A stretch of DNA of 64,000 bases from Musa acuminata AAA Group (taxonomy: Eukaryota > Streptophyta > Magnoliopsida > Zingiberales > Musaceae): contig NC_088357.1 of NCBI RefSeq assembly GCF_036884655.1, positions 48,255,001 through 48,319,000 on the forward strand, in the 5' to 3' direction. Made by a program: the position numbers and the translations under genes. Each line of letters starts with the position of its first letter. Position 1 is the stretch's first letter. This document shows, one piece after another, positions 48,235-59,476 of the stretch. Below the pieces are notes generated by a model. That model had not been told where the DNA came from. It worked only from the letters and a program-made list of their open reading frames with translations, and did not search any database.

Positions 48235-49526
48235 GAGGAGACGAAAGAGAGCGAAGAGAGCCAGTACACCGAGCGGAGAGCGGCGTCCGCGTGGGGTATG
48301 CCCACCCTCGCCACCTTTATCAGCTCCCAACCCTGAGAGCGGCCCGGTCTGGTCACCGGCGAGTGAACCAGAGGAACACGGTCACCTGCTCCGGATTATT
48401 TGAGCTAAATAAACGAACCCCTGAGACGCCAGCCCAGAGGTGTACAAACCTGCGGGACCCTCGAGGAACAGAACCGGCTCCTAGGATGCCGGACGCAGAC
48501 ACCAAACAGCCTTTTCGACGATGTGTAGACTTTCTACTGGTGCAACGAACCGGACTCAAACTCGTGGACAATTACACGTTGGCATAACCAGAGGCTTAGT
48601 GTTTGGGAAGCGAGAGGGGATGGGCGGGAGGACAAAAGGCTGGCTTCCGGGCTTAGGTATCGTGAGGGGTGGGGAGGAATCGGGAAAAGAACAAGAGGAT
48701 GTAAAGGGCTTGACAGAGAGGACACGGGCGAGGCGTCGACAAGCGCGGGGCCCGTCCCTAATTGGGAAAAGGAAGCTCGTTCGGCCTTTTGGCAAAAGGA
48801 GGCTCGCACGAGCCAAATAGGGCCCGAAACTTTCGCACAGCAATGGGCACGTGTGTCTCTTGATTTAATAATATAAAAACCTAATAATGAGTCAAATTAA
48901 TCAGATAATATATATAAGATTGAATATGAATTCAATCAAAAAATTTAAGTTTATTAAATTATGAATTAAATCCAATATATTATCTTACATCTTTAATCTA
49001 TTCAGCTACATATCTTTTTTTTTTTTTTAAAGTCACTCATTTAGAATAAATATATGAAACTAAGGTAGAAAATTGAATGACCATAAGTTTGAGTCAAATT
49101 GATTAATATTAATATATATTAAATTTGATAATAATTAGATCCAACTTAAATTTATTATATTTAAGATCAAACCCTATAAACATTATTTGATTTTATTATA
49201 ATTTTATTAATATATAGGTATTTTAATTATTTTTTAAATCTCTAATTTCGCCCATAAAGATTTGCTTAATACCTAAATATAAGTATTTATGATATATATA
49301 AGAAATCATGTGATTGATATCTCAATATTATTTAATTGATATATTAATATTATATGATTGATATTTTTAATTATATATATTATTATCATCCAAGTGTTAC
49401 CAATCGTGTCATCGTAAGTCCCATAGATATTGTCCAGTAGTATATACGAGTATAATGATTTACGTATTATAAAAAGTCCCCTCGAATGTTTTCCTCCTCA
49501 CATAAGATTTCACATGCTCTTAATGC

Positions 49527-49590
<64 letters not shown>

Positions 49591-50426
49591 CTTGAGTAAC
49601 TATATGATCCCTGAATGTGTAGAGATGTTCAAGGTCTCCTCTAAGTTGTCTTGAGATACTAAAAGTGACTTGGATATTAACTCGAGATGGCTCTGATGTG
49701 GACTCGATGTGGTTTCAAGGTAAACTTTTTGTGAATCCGTGGTTCAACTTCTTGAGTACATTTTGCACAAAGATCAATGTCGAGAGGGGTTTCTCGATCA
49801 GATCCCTCCGACGCTCAAATTAATCCAAAATTCTTTAATGATACGAGATATCCTCGAAAAGGATATCTCTCGAAGCTGATGCCAATGGTTGATTTAGAGG
49901 GGCTTGACCTCAATGTTCTCCCTTAGTATTTTATTTACAATAATGATAAAAGGGGACAAGTCTCAAAGACATCTTATGAATTATTATCCATAAGATCAAC
50001 ATGTTATAATCATCCAAAGTCAATGATCGAAGAGATTAGTTGACAAATGGGGATTTACTATCCAAATATTTCCTATCACAATCATAAATTTAAAATCCAC
50101 GATAAAATTCAGCATTTCACCTATATAAACTCATAAACGTTGATTCAATTGACCCTTTGGAAAATAGTATTAATCAGATGCATTGGAACATTGAAGATCC
50201 GTGCCTTATACGGACCGTCATCTAACTCGATAACATTCTTCAAGTCTCCATTCATGGTCAACCAAAACCTCGCCAATTACAGTCAGACTTGCTGATATCT
50301 AGATGTTCTACGATGTGCTGAACCCTCGCCGCGTCGCGGACTTTAGTACCGGTCGGGTCGAACCCAATCGTGTCAAACTTGAAGCCCGCACCCGTATTGA
50401 CTCGTTCTCGCCCGCCGTCGTCGTGC
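48235..50426. other. Intergenic region between two divergent genes
   Basis: The GC-rich part (48235-48840) holds the promoter and 5' UTR of the receptor kinase; no clear TATA box was seen. From 48840 it is very AT-rich, with a (TA)n run at 49529-49586. Positions about 49600-49970 carry a word, CAGATCCCTCCGACGCTCAA, that resembles CCCCTCCGACGATCAAG of the gypsy-like LTR family. This may be an old LTR fragment. No gene is supported. Confidence 0.5.
49529..49586. repeat. (TA)n microsatellite
   Basis: About 28 uninterrupted TA units in AT-rich intergenic DNA. Confidence 0.95.
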
Positions 50427-50434
50427 TATAAATA
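50427..50434 (+). promoter_or_regulatory. TATA box of the PI-PLC-X gene
   Basis: TATAAATA in GC-rich surroundings, 84 bases before the start codon at 50511, which leaves a 5' UTR of about 50 bases. Confidence 0.75.
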
Positions 50435-50510
50435 TCTTCGGCGGCCGGTGAGTCGAAAACTGAACCCCTTCCCATCACAGAGGCCGTAGAAGCAAACGAA
50501 GAAGCCTGAG

Positions 50511-51632
50511 ATGAGCAGCAGATCCGCCTCCACGCTTCCCGCTTTCCTCCTCCTCCTCCTCTTCTTCCTCGCCTCGCCTATTCTCTCCTCCGCGGCCAAG
50601 GTCTTATTTCTCTCTCTCTCTCTCTCTATTTCTATTTCTTTAGGCCAGTCATTTCATCGTTTCCATGACCGATCCATTCTGTTGTTAGTTGGGAGAGGCA
50701 TGCTCGGCCGACGGGGACTGCGACGCCGGGCTGCGCTGCGACGGTTGCGGCGATCAGCAGGGCGCGTGCGTGCGCATTCAGCCGTACGATCCGAGATCGA
50801 AGGTCTGCGTTCGTCGTCCTCTGTTGTTTCGATCTTGAGTTTTGAGTGGTTGGTATGGGGGCTAATTTGGGATCGGATGTGCGCAGGGGAAGGATCTGCC
50901 GTTCAACAAGTACTCGTGGCTGACGACGCACAACTCGTACGCCATGACGGGGGCGAGCTCTGCCACCGGTGCTTCCCTTCTCACCTTCACCAACCAGTTG
51001 GACAACGTCACCTCCCAGCTCAATGTACGCTTCGCTCCCTCTTCACCTTCGTTTCTCTCGCTCTGTCTCTCACGCGCATGTTTCATTGCGCCTTTGCTTT
51101 CGCATTGTTACCTCGCTGATATGTACGCCTCACCGGCGGTGTTGGGACCCAAAATAGAGGGGTTCGGTGGTTCTAGCCGCGGATAGCTTGCAGCTCGGTA
51201 TTCTAGAACGTTCCTGGAACGAGGTTTCGCGACGGGTGTTCGCGACATGTAGGTCGCGGGGCTCACAAACATGATATTGCAACGTGGCTTTCTTGGAATG
51301 GCGGGTAAGCGGTCAAGCTGTTCCCACTTAAGGCGCGATATAGTCGCAACATGGTGAGTTGGCTATTATCGAGGGTCGAGCAGGCGTGAGGGTGCGACCT
51401 TCTACGTGCTTTACCACGCATCCTTCGTGTCTTAAGTCGTCGGTAAGTCAAATAGCCGAAAGTTTGGAACAGTCGGTGGCTTGTTGGCGAGAGCAAAACC
51501 TCTCCTGCACGTTTTATGCCCTTCACTATTACCCCGTCGCTTATCTGCCTTGTGATTGCGGCCTAAGACGGGTTCACTGGGACCCACTTGCGAGGCTTAG
51601 TGGGGGATGACATAAGGTCACGAAAAATATTC

Positions 51633-51667
<35 letters not shown>

Positions 51668-54600
51668 GGCTCGCTGGCTTTTTTTGACGCGGGAAGGGAC
51701 AAGTCGAACAAGCTCGTTCCAAGCTCTAGAAAAACAAAGATTACTCTGTCATCTATAGGTTGCTTGTTCTGCTTTGTGTTGAAATTTTGTATTACAGATT
51801 GATTTTGTTATTTCAAACCACCCCATGCGAGAATGACATTTATATGCCAAGACAGGGAGTTGGCAGACTGTGCGGATCAGAAAAATTAGCTGACCAATGA
51901 GATCGTACTACATAATGTATGATAAGTTAAATCGGTCATGATGTTGTGTCATCGAATTGTCACATGTTCAATCAGGCATGGAGCTAGTCTCGAGAGGTGG
52001 CTATATATTAATACAAATTTGACTTCAAATATTAATCATGGACCGATTCTGCATATCATTCGATACAGCATTTTATATGTTTATGGTATTAATTATTTTT
52101 TGTCATTGACATTGTTTGGAGAACTAAGCTTTTAGATTATTTAGACATTAATTTGTTGACCAACTTGTTTATTAGTCAAGATAATATTATGTGTCGTGTA
52201 ATCAAAATTCCTTTTGAAAAATACGATTTAATAGTTACATAATATATACTTATTTATATTCTCCTGTTTAATAAGAGAAGTAGCATGCGTTATTATTAAG
52301 GTTATTTCTTCAGCATTAGTAGTAAGACTTTCAAAACACAATTTCTGTGCCATGCAACGTCAGATGCAATCATAGCACGCCAGCTCGAGTAGCCTGCTTA
52401 GGTTCTTGTCCTTTGTGTGGGCCACCATTTTTAGACGCAACACTTTTTTCATAGTTTAGATGCAACTTTGATTTGGAACACATCAAACTCCACAAATTTT
52501 GGACCCATCAAAATATATTAATGGTTAAGGATGCTTAAAAGTTGTTGTGCCTGGGATCGTATTCCTTACCCAAAGCACAAAGATGTTAATGATGCCACTG
52601 TTTTTTTTTAATTAGTCATTAACCTCATGGCATAGTAGAATAGATAATTGGACTTGTATAGCAACACCATGGTTAATTCCGTCTTGCTCTTCAAATTACT
52701 GCATGGTTATCTCATGTGGTCAACGAGTTTTGAGCCATGACAACTCGGATTTCATCCCTCTCTGAGTTTATCTGTGAGTGTACATGAAATGATACAGAAC
52801 ACAAATCTACTGAAAGAGACAAGATAGCTGACTCTGTTCTTTTACCTTTTATCCGAAGGTAGCTTTCAAGATGCAATCTTAAGAATCACATTGGGCTAAT
52901 GCATTTGCTGAATATTTTTTGTTACTTGCAACCAGTGACTAAAATTACAGGGGGTGTCTTTTTGAGGGAACACAGTACTTATATTATAGATCACGCATAT
53001 AGTTGCCATGTGCATTTTCATTTTGTTCTTATATGCACTTGCATAAAAGAAGTATTTGAATCTGATTGCAGAATGGTGTCCGAGGTTTGATGCTGGATAT
53101 GTACGACTTTGAAAATGACATCTGGCTTTGCCACTCCACTGGAGGCCAATGCTATAACTACACTGCTTTTGTAAGTCTTAAGAGAAATGGTTTTCCTTGA
53201 GATCTCCTAGTTAACTTCTAATTCTAAATGGCTGTTGATCAGCAACCTGCCATCAATGTTCTCAAAGAAATCGAGACGTTCCTAGCAGCAAACCCTTCGG
53301 AAGTCATTACCATATTCGTTGAAGACTACGTCAAATCCACCAATGGCCTCAGCAAGGTGTTCAATGCTTCAGGTCTCATGAAGTATCGGTTTCCGGTGGA
53401 CCAGATGCCCAAGAACGGCAGTGACTGGCCTTTGCTAAGTAACATGATCAACAAGAATCAGCGTCTTCTGGTCTTCACATCTATAGCTTCCAAGGAGGCT
53501 TCTGAGGGCATTGCATACGAGTGGAATTATGTGGTAGAAAATCAATGTAAGAAGAGACTATGCTTTGACTCCCTAGTATTGAGTAGTCAGTCATCTTTGC
53601 ATCTGATTGTGCTTATCTCTCAATTCGTATTATGAGTTGCAGATGGTGATCAAGGAATGAATCCGGACTCATGCCCCAGTCGAGCAGAGTCATCACTCAT
53701 GAGCACCACGTCCAAATCTCTTGTACTGATGAACTATTTTCGAACGGTTCCGAGTCCAGCTAATGCTTGCACTGATAACTCTGACTCACTTCTTAGCATG
53801 CTTCAAACTTGCCATGATTTGTCAGCCAACCGCTGGGCCAACTTTGTAGCTGTTGATTTCTACATGGTACTATATACTTTTCTGTTTTGTTTTCCAGTTT
53901 ACACAGTACTCGGGATTTCGATCTAATTCAATTGCTTCATTCATGATGCAGAAAGGTGATGCACCTGAAGCTACAGATGTAGCGAATGGCCATATGGTTT
54001 GTGGTTGTGATAATATTGCCTACTGCAAGGTAAGTATAAGTTATTCTGTTTGATAATCAATTGCAAGTACATATCATGGCACTATTAAGGATCACACGAT
54101 TTATCTCTTTCGACTAATACTTTTAAGTTTATGAAGAGCATAAAAGGTGCAATAGGGATTATGTACTAACACACATTGCATAGGTCCATTTGGTTATTCC
54201 ATGATCACAGATTCAATCTTCCTTCATTCCGAGTACAGTATGACTGACTTTTTTTTAATACTCTCATGAGAACACTAAACAAACCCATCAGTTTGTATGA
54301 ACATTCATGACTCAGACAAAAGTTGATTTAACATCGATGGTCATCAAATAATGTTAGCCAAATGGGAATACATAATTTTTCTGATGGTGTTAAGGACCCA
54401 AATCTTACCATCTATTTATAAGAGTCTAAGAATAGGTTTTCTTGACGAAGTCTGTGTTCGTCAGCATTTGGAGAAAGACCTTTTGCGACTATGCATTCCA
54501 TTTTGGTGAGAAAATTTCAGGAGATGCAAATTTGTGCTTGAAATTCTAAATGAAAAACCTTTAGATATCAGGATCTAAAAATAGAAATGTGAAGCATTGA

Positions 54601-55201
54601 GTTATGTCTCTAATTAGTCATTCAGTACTTAAAGAATGATACACAGGACTTCTGCACCTCCATATTTAGCCATCTTGTCAGCGTTTATGCACTTCTCCAT
54701 AGGTATGATTTCTTGTGTGCCATCAGAGAAAACCATAATCGTCTACTTATCTTTCTAAAAACATGACTATTGTATATATGCTCCTGCAAATTATAGGAAT
54801 CCCCTTTAATACATTATGGTACATTAGGATCCCAGTGAACCTTAACTATTCCTTAATGGTATGTCATCCAAGGCACTAAATGGTGTTTCTAAAGTTCGCA
54901 TAGTTACATAGGACATTTGCATTTTTAAAAGATCCGATAGGATGATACTACGCTGTCTTGCAGGACACACCAGAAATTTTCCTTTGAAGTAATTAACAGA
55001 ATGAATAGTCTCCATTCTAACTTGTTGATGGGCTGCTCATCATGACAGGCTAATGCCACATTTGGCACTTGTGATGCGCCTCCAAAGCCGTCACCAGCAA
55101 CGCCTACCTCAGTTCCGACATCGGATGCCTCCATTGTCAGAAGATTCTCTACGGTGATACCAATCACTGTAATCTTGCTACTCGGGATTATTTTACTTTG
55201 A
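50511..55201 (+). CDS. PI-PLC X-domain-containing protein (At5g67130-like), GPI-anchored
   Basis: CDS join(50511..50600, 50689..50802, 50887..51024, 53072..53170, 53243..53546, 53643..53866, 53952..54029, 55049..55201), 399 residues. All introns are GT-AG and phases agree. A signal peptide covers about 1-28 ([18 protein letters not shown]). A Cys-rich module follows ([16 protein letters not shown]). The PLC X-like TIM barrel begins at about residue 69 with the first catalytic-type His83 in TTHNSY and the second, His135, in [18 protein letters not shown] and WPLLSNMI follow. A Pro/Thr/Ser linker and a hydrophobic end ([12 protein letters not shown]) predict GPI attachment. The C2, Y and EF-hand parts of true plant PI-PLCs are missing, so hydrolysis of phosphoinositides should not be assumed. 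The 2.05 kb intron 3 holds an (AG)n run. Confidence 0.92.
51633..51665. repeat. (AG)n microsatellite in intron 3 of the PI-PLC-X gene
   Basis: About 16 AG units inside the 51025-53071 intron. Confidence 0.9.
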
Positions 55202-56296
55202 CCAATTTACCTTATGAGTTGATTCCTGTTTGTATGAATTGGTGGCCAATTTATTTTATGGGTGATTTATTTTGTTAATTATGTATTGTTTTAGTTTCTC
55301 GCCTTCGAGTGTTCTTGCACAGGATTTTATCGTGTTAGAGTTACATTGGTGAAGGATTTGGTTGTACAAACGAATGAATAAATTCTCAACATATCGAAAG
55401 GCTTTCGTAAGCTGTTTATTCGCTTCCATCTATATCTTCTGCCAAAAGAAAATAGTGTTTCATTACTTTTAACGATATGACGGAATGCAAAGGGAGATCT
55501 ATCATTGATTTAAATCATTAATCAAAGTGTTTAAGCTGAAGTTGATAATAGTATACTCATCAGATCCTTAAGATCAATCTTAATAAGAGGTGTTACACTT
55601 TTGATTGCTCAATATAAATTTTTTCCTCTAAATTATTATGAATAAAAGTTGTCTTCATATCTAATTGTTTAACCTCTAAGTCTAGGCTAACAGTACTAGC
55701 AAGAATAACATGAATAGAAGATTAGAAAAAATCTCTTCAAAATCAATATATTTCTTTTAATCAAAGACTTTCACAACTATTATATTTTTGTACTTTGTTT
55801 GAGAATAATGTTTTTAAATCTTCAACCTCAAACCCAAAAACGTTAGTTAAAATTTTGATGGAATATTTTTTCTATTTTAATTGAAATCGATAGATAAGAT
55901 CACAATCAAAATTAAACCAATGATTTTGGTTTTGAAATACGAATCAAATTAGTTTGATTCTGATTTCTAATTTAAAAAAATCAAAATCGACGTTTTTGAA
56001 TATGTGATCACCCACCATTCCCCAACATATTCGAGACACCTTGGAAAATAATTCCTTTACTTGAGTGTCTCCCGTTGAACGGCTTGGAATAATTGAGGAC
56101 GTAATTTATTGTAATATCTACTCCATTTTATTTTATTTTATTTTATTTTATTGCTAGATACAAATAAGTAAGATATTTATTTTAATGTGATATAGAGCAG
56201 CTTTCTGCAACAAATTAACCAGTCAAAATAATACAAATGCATGGACGGAAGGAGAGTTCGATTCGTGTGGAATCGAGACGTCCATTTCCGTCGGCT
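55202..56296. other. Intergenic region between the PI-PLC-X and peroxidase genes
   Basis: The first 200 bases are probably 3' UTR (AATAAA-like AATGAATAAATT near 55371). The Copia RT relic at 55560-55800 follows, then AT-rich DNA with a short (TTTTA)n run near 56128-56152. No gene is supported. Confidence 0.6.
55560..55800 (-). pseudogene. Copia reverse transcriptase relic
   Basis: Read on the minus strand, this AT-rich DNA shows IDFEEIF followed by about 25 codons and then LDLEVKQLDMKTTFIHNNLEE, the conserved start of Copia RT around the first catalytic Asp. Frame breaks and stops occur between them. No LTRs were found nearby, so only a fragment of an old copy remains in the space between the PI-PLC-X gene and the peroxidase gene. 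Confidence 0.8.
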
Positions 56297-56302
56297 TATA
56301 AA
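56297..56302 (+). promoter_or_regulatory. TATA box of the peroxidase gene
   Basis: TATAAA within GGCTTATAAACT, 61 bases before the start codon at 56358. Confidence 0.65.
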
Positions 56303-56357
56303 CTAAGATTCCTCGACAGTTTTGAGGAGGACACGCCTCGTCTCATTTGCAGCAACC

Positions 56358-57547
56358 ATGGCCTTCAAGCCTCTCCTCCTCCTCTTCATCTCTTCCCTTC
56401 CCCTTATCTCCTCTCGTTCGGAGCTGCATGACTACCCGCCGTTGGCGGATGGGCTGGCGTGGGAATTCTACGACGGCACCTGCCACGACCTCGAGTCCAT
56501 CGTCCGCGCCCACCTGCGTTCGGTGTTCGACAGCGACGTCGGCCTGGCCGCCGGCCTCCTCCGGGTCTTCTTCCACGACTGCTTCGTTCAGGTACCGGCC
56601 GTCTCTTGTCATTCACTGGTTGTTTCGACTAAGCCACCGTTTGTCAGGGGTGCGATGGCTCGGTTCTGCTCACCGGCAGCGATAGCGAGCAAGCGTCGCC
56701 GCCGAACCAGACGTTGAGGCCGAAGGCCCTCCAAGTCATCGATGATCTCCGGGGCCTGGTGGAGGACGCCTGCGGCTCAGTGGTTTCTTGTGCCGATATT
56801 ACCGCTCTCGCTGCCCGGGAAGCAGTATTCTTGGTACGCATACAATTCTGTTCTTGTCACTCCTACATTTCTTTGCAGGGCTTCCACGCTACTAGAAAGA
56901 AAGATGAGCTGGTTCGAATCTTAAGGCGAGCCTTCTTCTTCTTGTTGTCGTTATTGCTGCAGACGGGAGGACCCTATTTTAAGATGCCATTGGGCAGGCG
57001 CGACAGCGTCACCTTCGCTCCCGCTGCCGACACGATCGCCAGCATCCCTTCTCCCCGCTCCAACGTCACAGCCCTCCTGAAGACGTTCAAGGACAAGAAG
57101 CTGAGCCTCATGGACCTCGTCGCCCTCTCCGGGGCGCACACCATCGGCGTCGGCCACTGCGCCGCCTTCGCCGACCGCCTCTACCCGGCGCAGGACTCCG
57201 ACATGGACCCCTCCTACGCCAAGCGGCTGTACGCCACGTGCCCGACGGCGACGGCCGCGAACGCCACCGGTTTGGACTTCCGGTCGCCCGACGCCTTCGA
57301 CAACATGTACTTCGTGGACCTTGTGAACGGCGAGGGGCTGCTGGCCTCGGACCAGGGGTTGTTCGGTGATGAGAGGACGAAGAAGGTGGTGAAGAAGTTT
57401 GCCGGCGAGCAGAAGCGGTTCTTCAGGAAGTTTGTGAGGGCGGTGATCAAGATGAGCCAGTTGGATGTGCTCACGGGGTCCAAAGGTGAGATTCGCCGGG
57501 ACTGTACCGTCCCCAACTCCGCCGCTGCAGGGCTTTCTGCTATGTAG
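56358..57547 (+). CDS. Class III peroxidase (PRX12-like)
   Basis: This is a secreted haem peroxidase of the cell wall that oxidises phenolics with H2O2. CDS join(56358..56591, 56648..56833, 56963..57547), 334 residues, all splits in phase 0. A signal peptide covers about 1-20. The distal haem motif is [20 protein letters not shown], with Arg69 and His73. The proximal motif is LVALSGAHTIGVGHC, with His199. The eight conserved cysteines are all present, and VVSCADITALAAR and DNMYFVDL are typical. GSDSEQASPPNQTLR and LGRRDS point to the PRX12 group; the exact orthologue is not certain. Class III peroxidases usually have four exons; here the last two are fused, so the gene has two short introns (56 and 129 bases). 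Confidence 0.94.
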
Positions 57548-59476
57548 GTGGCGCTGCAGCTGCTGCTGCACCTGCCTCTTCTTGTTGCTTGCTGTACAAT
57601 AATGTTGCCTTTCTTGCTTATGCTACCAGCGTAAACTATGCAGAGTAGATGTAATTTTCTCAGGTCAGGTGACAGAAAGGATTGCAAGTTCTCCGCGGAA
57701 TGAACTGCTGACTGTGTTGCAGAAGATTTGATGGCGAAGATGACTTTGCTTCTGTTGTTTTCTTGTTTATTCAGTACTCTTCTCTTCCTTCTCTTACTCC
57801 TTTTTCTTCTTCTCTCTTTTAATTTTTTTATTTTTTGGGGTAATTTACTGAAAACCCCCTTAATAATGAGATAGCAGCTCCATATTTTATTTTTCCCAAG
57901 GAGAATTTTTTTAGATTTTAATTAAAATATTATCGATAAAATTACAAAAAAATAGTATAATTACTATGTTTGACTCGATTTTAAAGGATTGATTTTTTTC
58001 TTTTTAGATGAATCGATCTTCCTCGACTCCTCGCTCGCCTCTTCCGCTCCTTCCTCTTTTCATCATCCTTTTATTTTACCTTCGTCTCCTTCTTCTTCGA
58101 TTATATCTTCATCATCGTCTTCTCCTTTTTTTCTCTCTTGTTTTCTTTTCTTTTACTCCTCCTCAATTGCTCCATTTCTTCGTTCTAACTTAAAGTCATT
58201 ATACTTAGTTAAACTCAAGTTACACAAATTCACAAAATATATTAAATATTTTATTATTTTTATATAAAATTATATTAAATATATCATATAAACTAGAAAA
58301 CTTAAGTAGTCCTAAAATATATATTAATTTTTATATAAAATTATTCTATATTCTCTATAAAAGTTATTATGCTTGAGTTACACTCATTCACATAACATAT
58401 TAAAAAATTATATTAGTTTCTATATAGAATTATCCTAAATTCATGATAAAATTAAAAAAAAAAACTCAAGTTGTTCTTAAAAATATATTAATATTTTATG
58501 TAAAAATATTTTAAATTATCTAAAAAATTATTATACTTGATGTACACTCATTCATAGAACATGTTAAAAAATATTAACTTTTTATATGAAATTATTCTAA
58601 ATTTATCATAAAACTAATCACAAAAAGCTTATATTTTCTATTTTTAATTTCTTATATTAACTTAATTACACTCAAATAAGTTAAATTCGATTACCTAACC
58701 TATTTTTATATTATTTTTTTAAAATTTTAAGATATTTTAGGATAATTAGTTATCCAAACTTTAAAATTCTATTATAATTTGATTCTAACAAAAAAAATTA
58801 CTATTTTTAATTTTATAATTAATTTAAAAATAAATTTAGATAAAAATTAATATATTATAATAAATTACGTCAATGAGTATATCTTGAATATAAAATCCGA
58901 TTCAAAGGACTCTTGAAATCGGATCAATATCTTTAGATAAAATATAAGTATAGTCATGCCATTGGATAAAATCCATTATCAGCAGTTTATTTCAATAAAT
59001 TATCCTTTCCTTTTTGCTTCTTTTCTTTCTCATATAATAAATACATAATATATGCACCTATGAAACGATGAAAGGGTTTTTTATGTCAAGTTGAGGGTCA
59101 CAGTCACAATAATTCATAGAGTTTTGGACGGGCATAGCTGTGACTCGATGAGCGATCTTAAAGTATATCTCTAATTGTAACTCTTCATTTCCTTGGGGGA
59201 CATATATCGGTCTCATAAATCGTAAAATTAAATGTTAGAGAGCTTTTATTTCTCTGATCAGTGAGACAAATAAGTTTCGGACGCACTCATTTTCGCTCGC
59301 TTACATTAGTCTTTCACATGTGGCTATATCCGATGTGATGGACATGAACCCCACATGGGGTATGTGAAACTGACGCTACGGTGGCATGATTCCGGGATGA
59401 TCTGGTTTAGCCAATCAGCGATCGATGCCCTAATCCAATGACTGTTCCAAAATAATTGGTCGAGCAGTATCTATCT
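57548..59476. other. AT-rich intergenic DNA downstream of the peroxidase gene
   Basis: The first 250 bases are probable 3' UTR. The stretch 57990-58200 is pyrimidine-rich (TCTTC and TCC words) and its open frames are low-complexity. A degenerate repeat lies at 58195-58640. No other gene, RNA or transposon end is recognised before the LTR at 59477. Confidence 0.5.
58195..58640. repeat. Degenerate tandem repeat of about 160 bp
   Basis: The word TACAC(T)(C)ATTCA..AACAT.TTAAA recurs at 58221, 58379 and 58543, giving periods of 158 and 164. Each is preceded by TTAT(T)ATACTTG(A)G-like DNA and followed by TATTA..TTTATATAAAATTATTCTA. Three diverged copies of AT-rich, satellite-like DNA are visible. 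Confidence 0.65.

Noticed and set aside
48521..48820. Open frames in the GC-rich region upstream of the receptor kinase
   Set aside because: Arg/Gly-rich chance frames on both strands in promoter-like GC-rich DNA.
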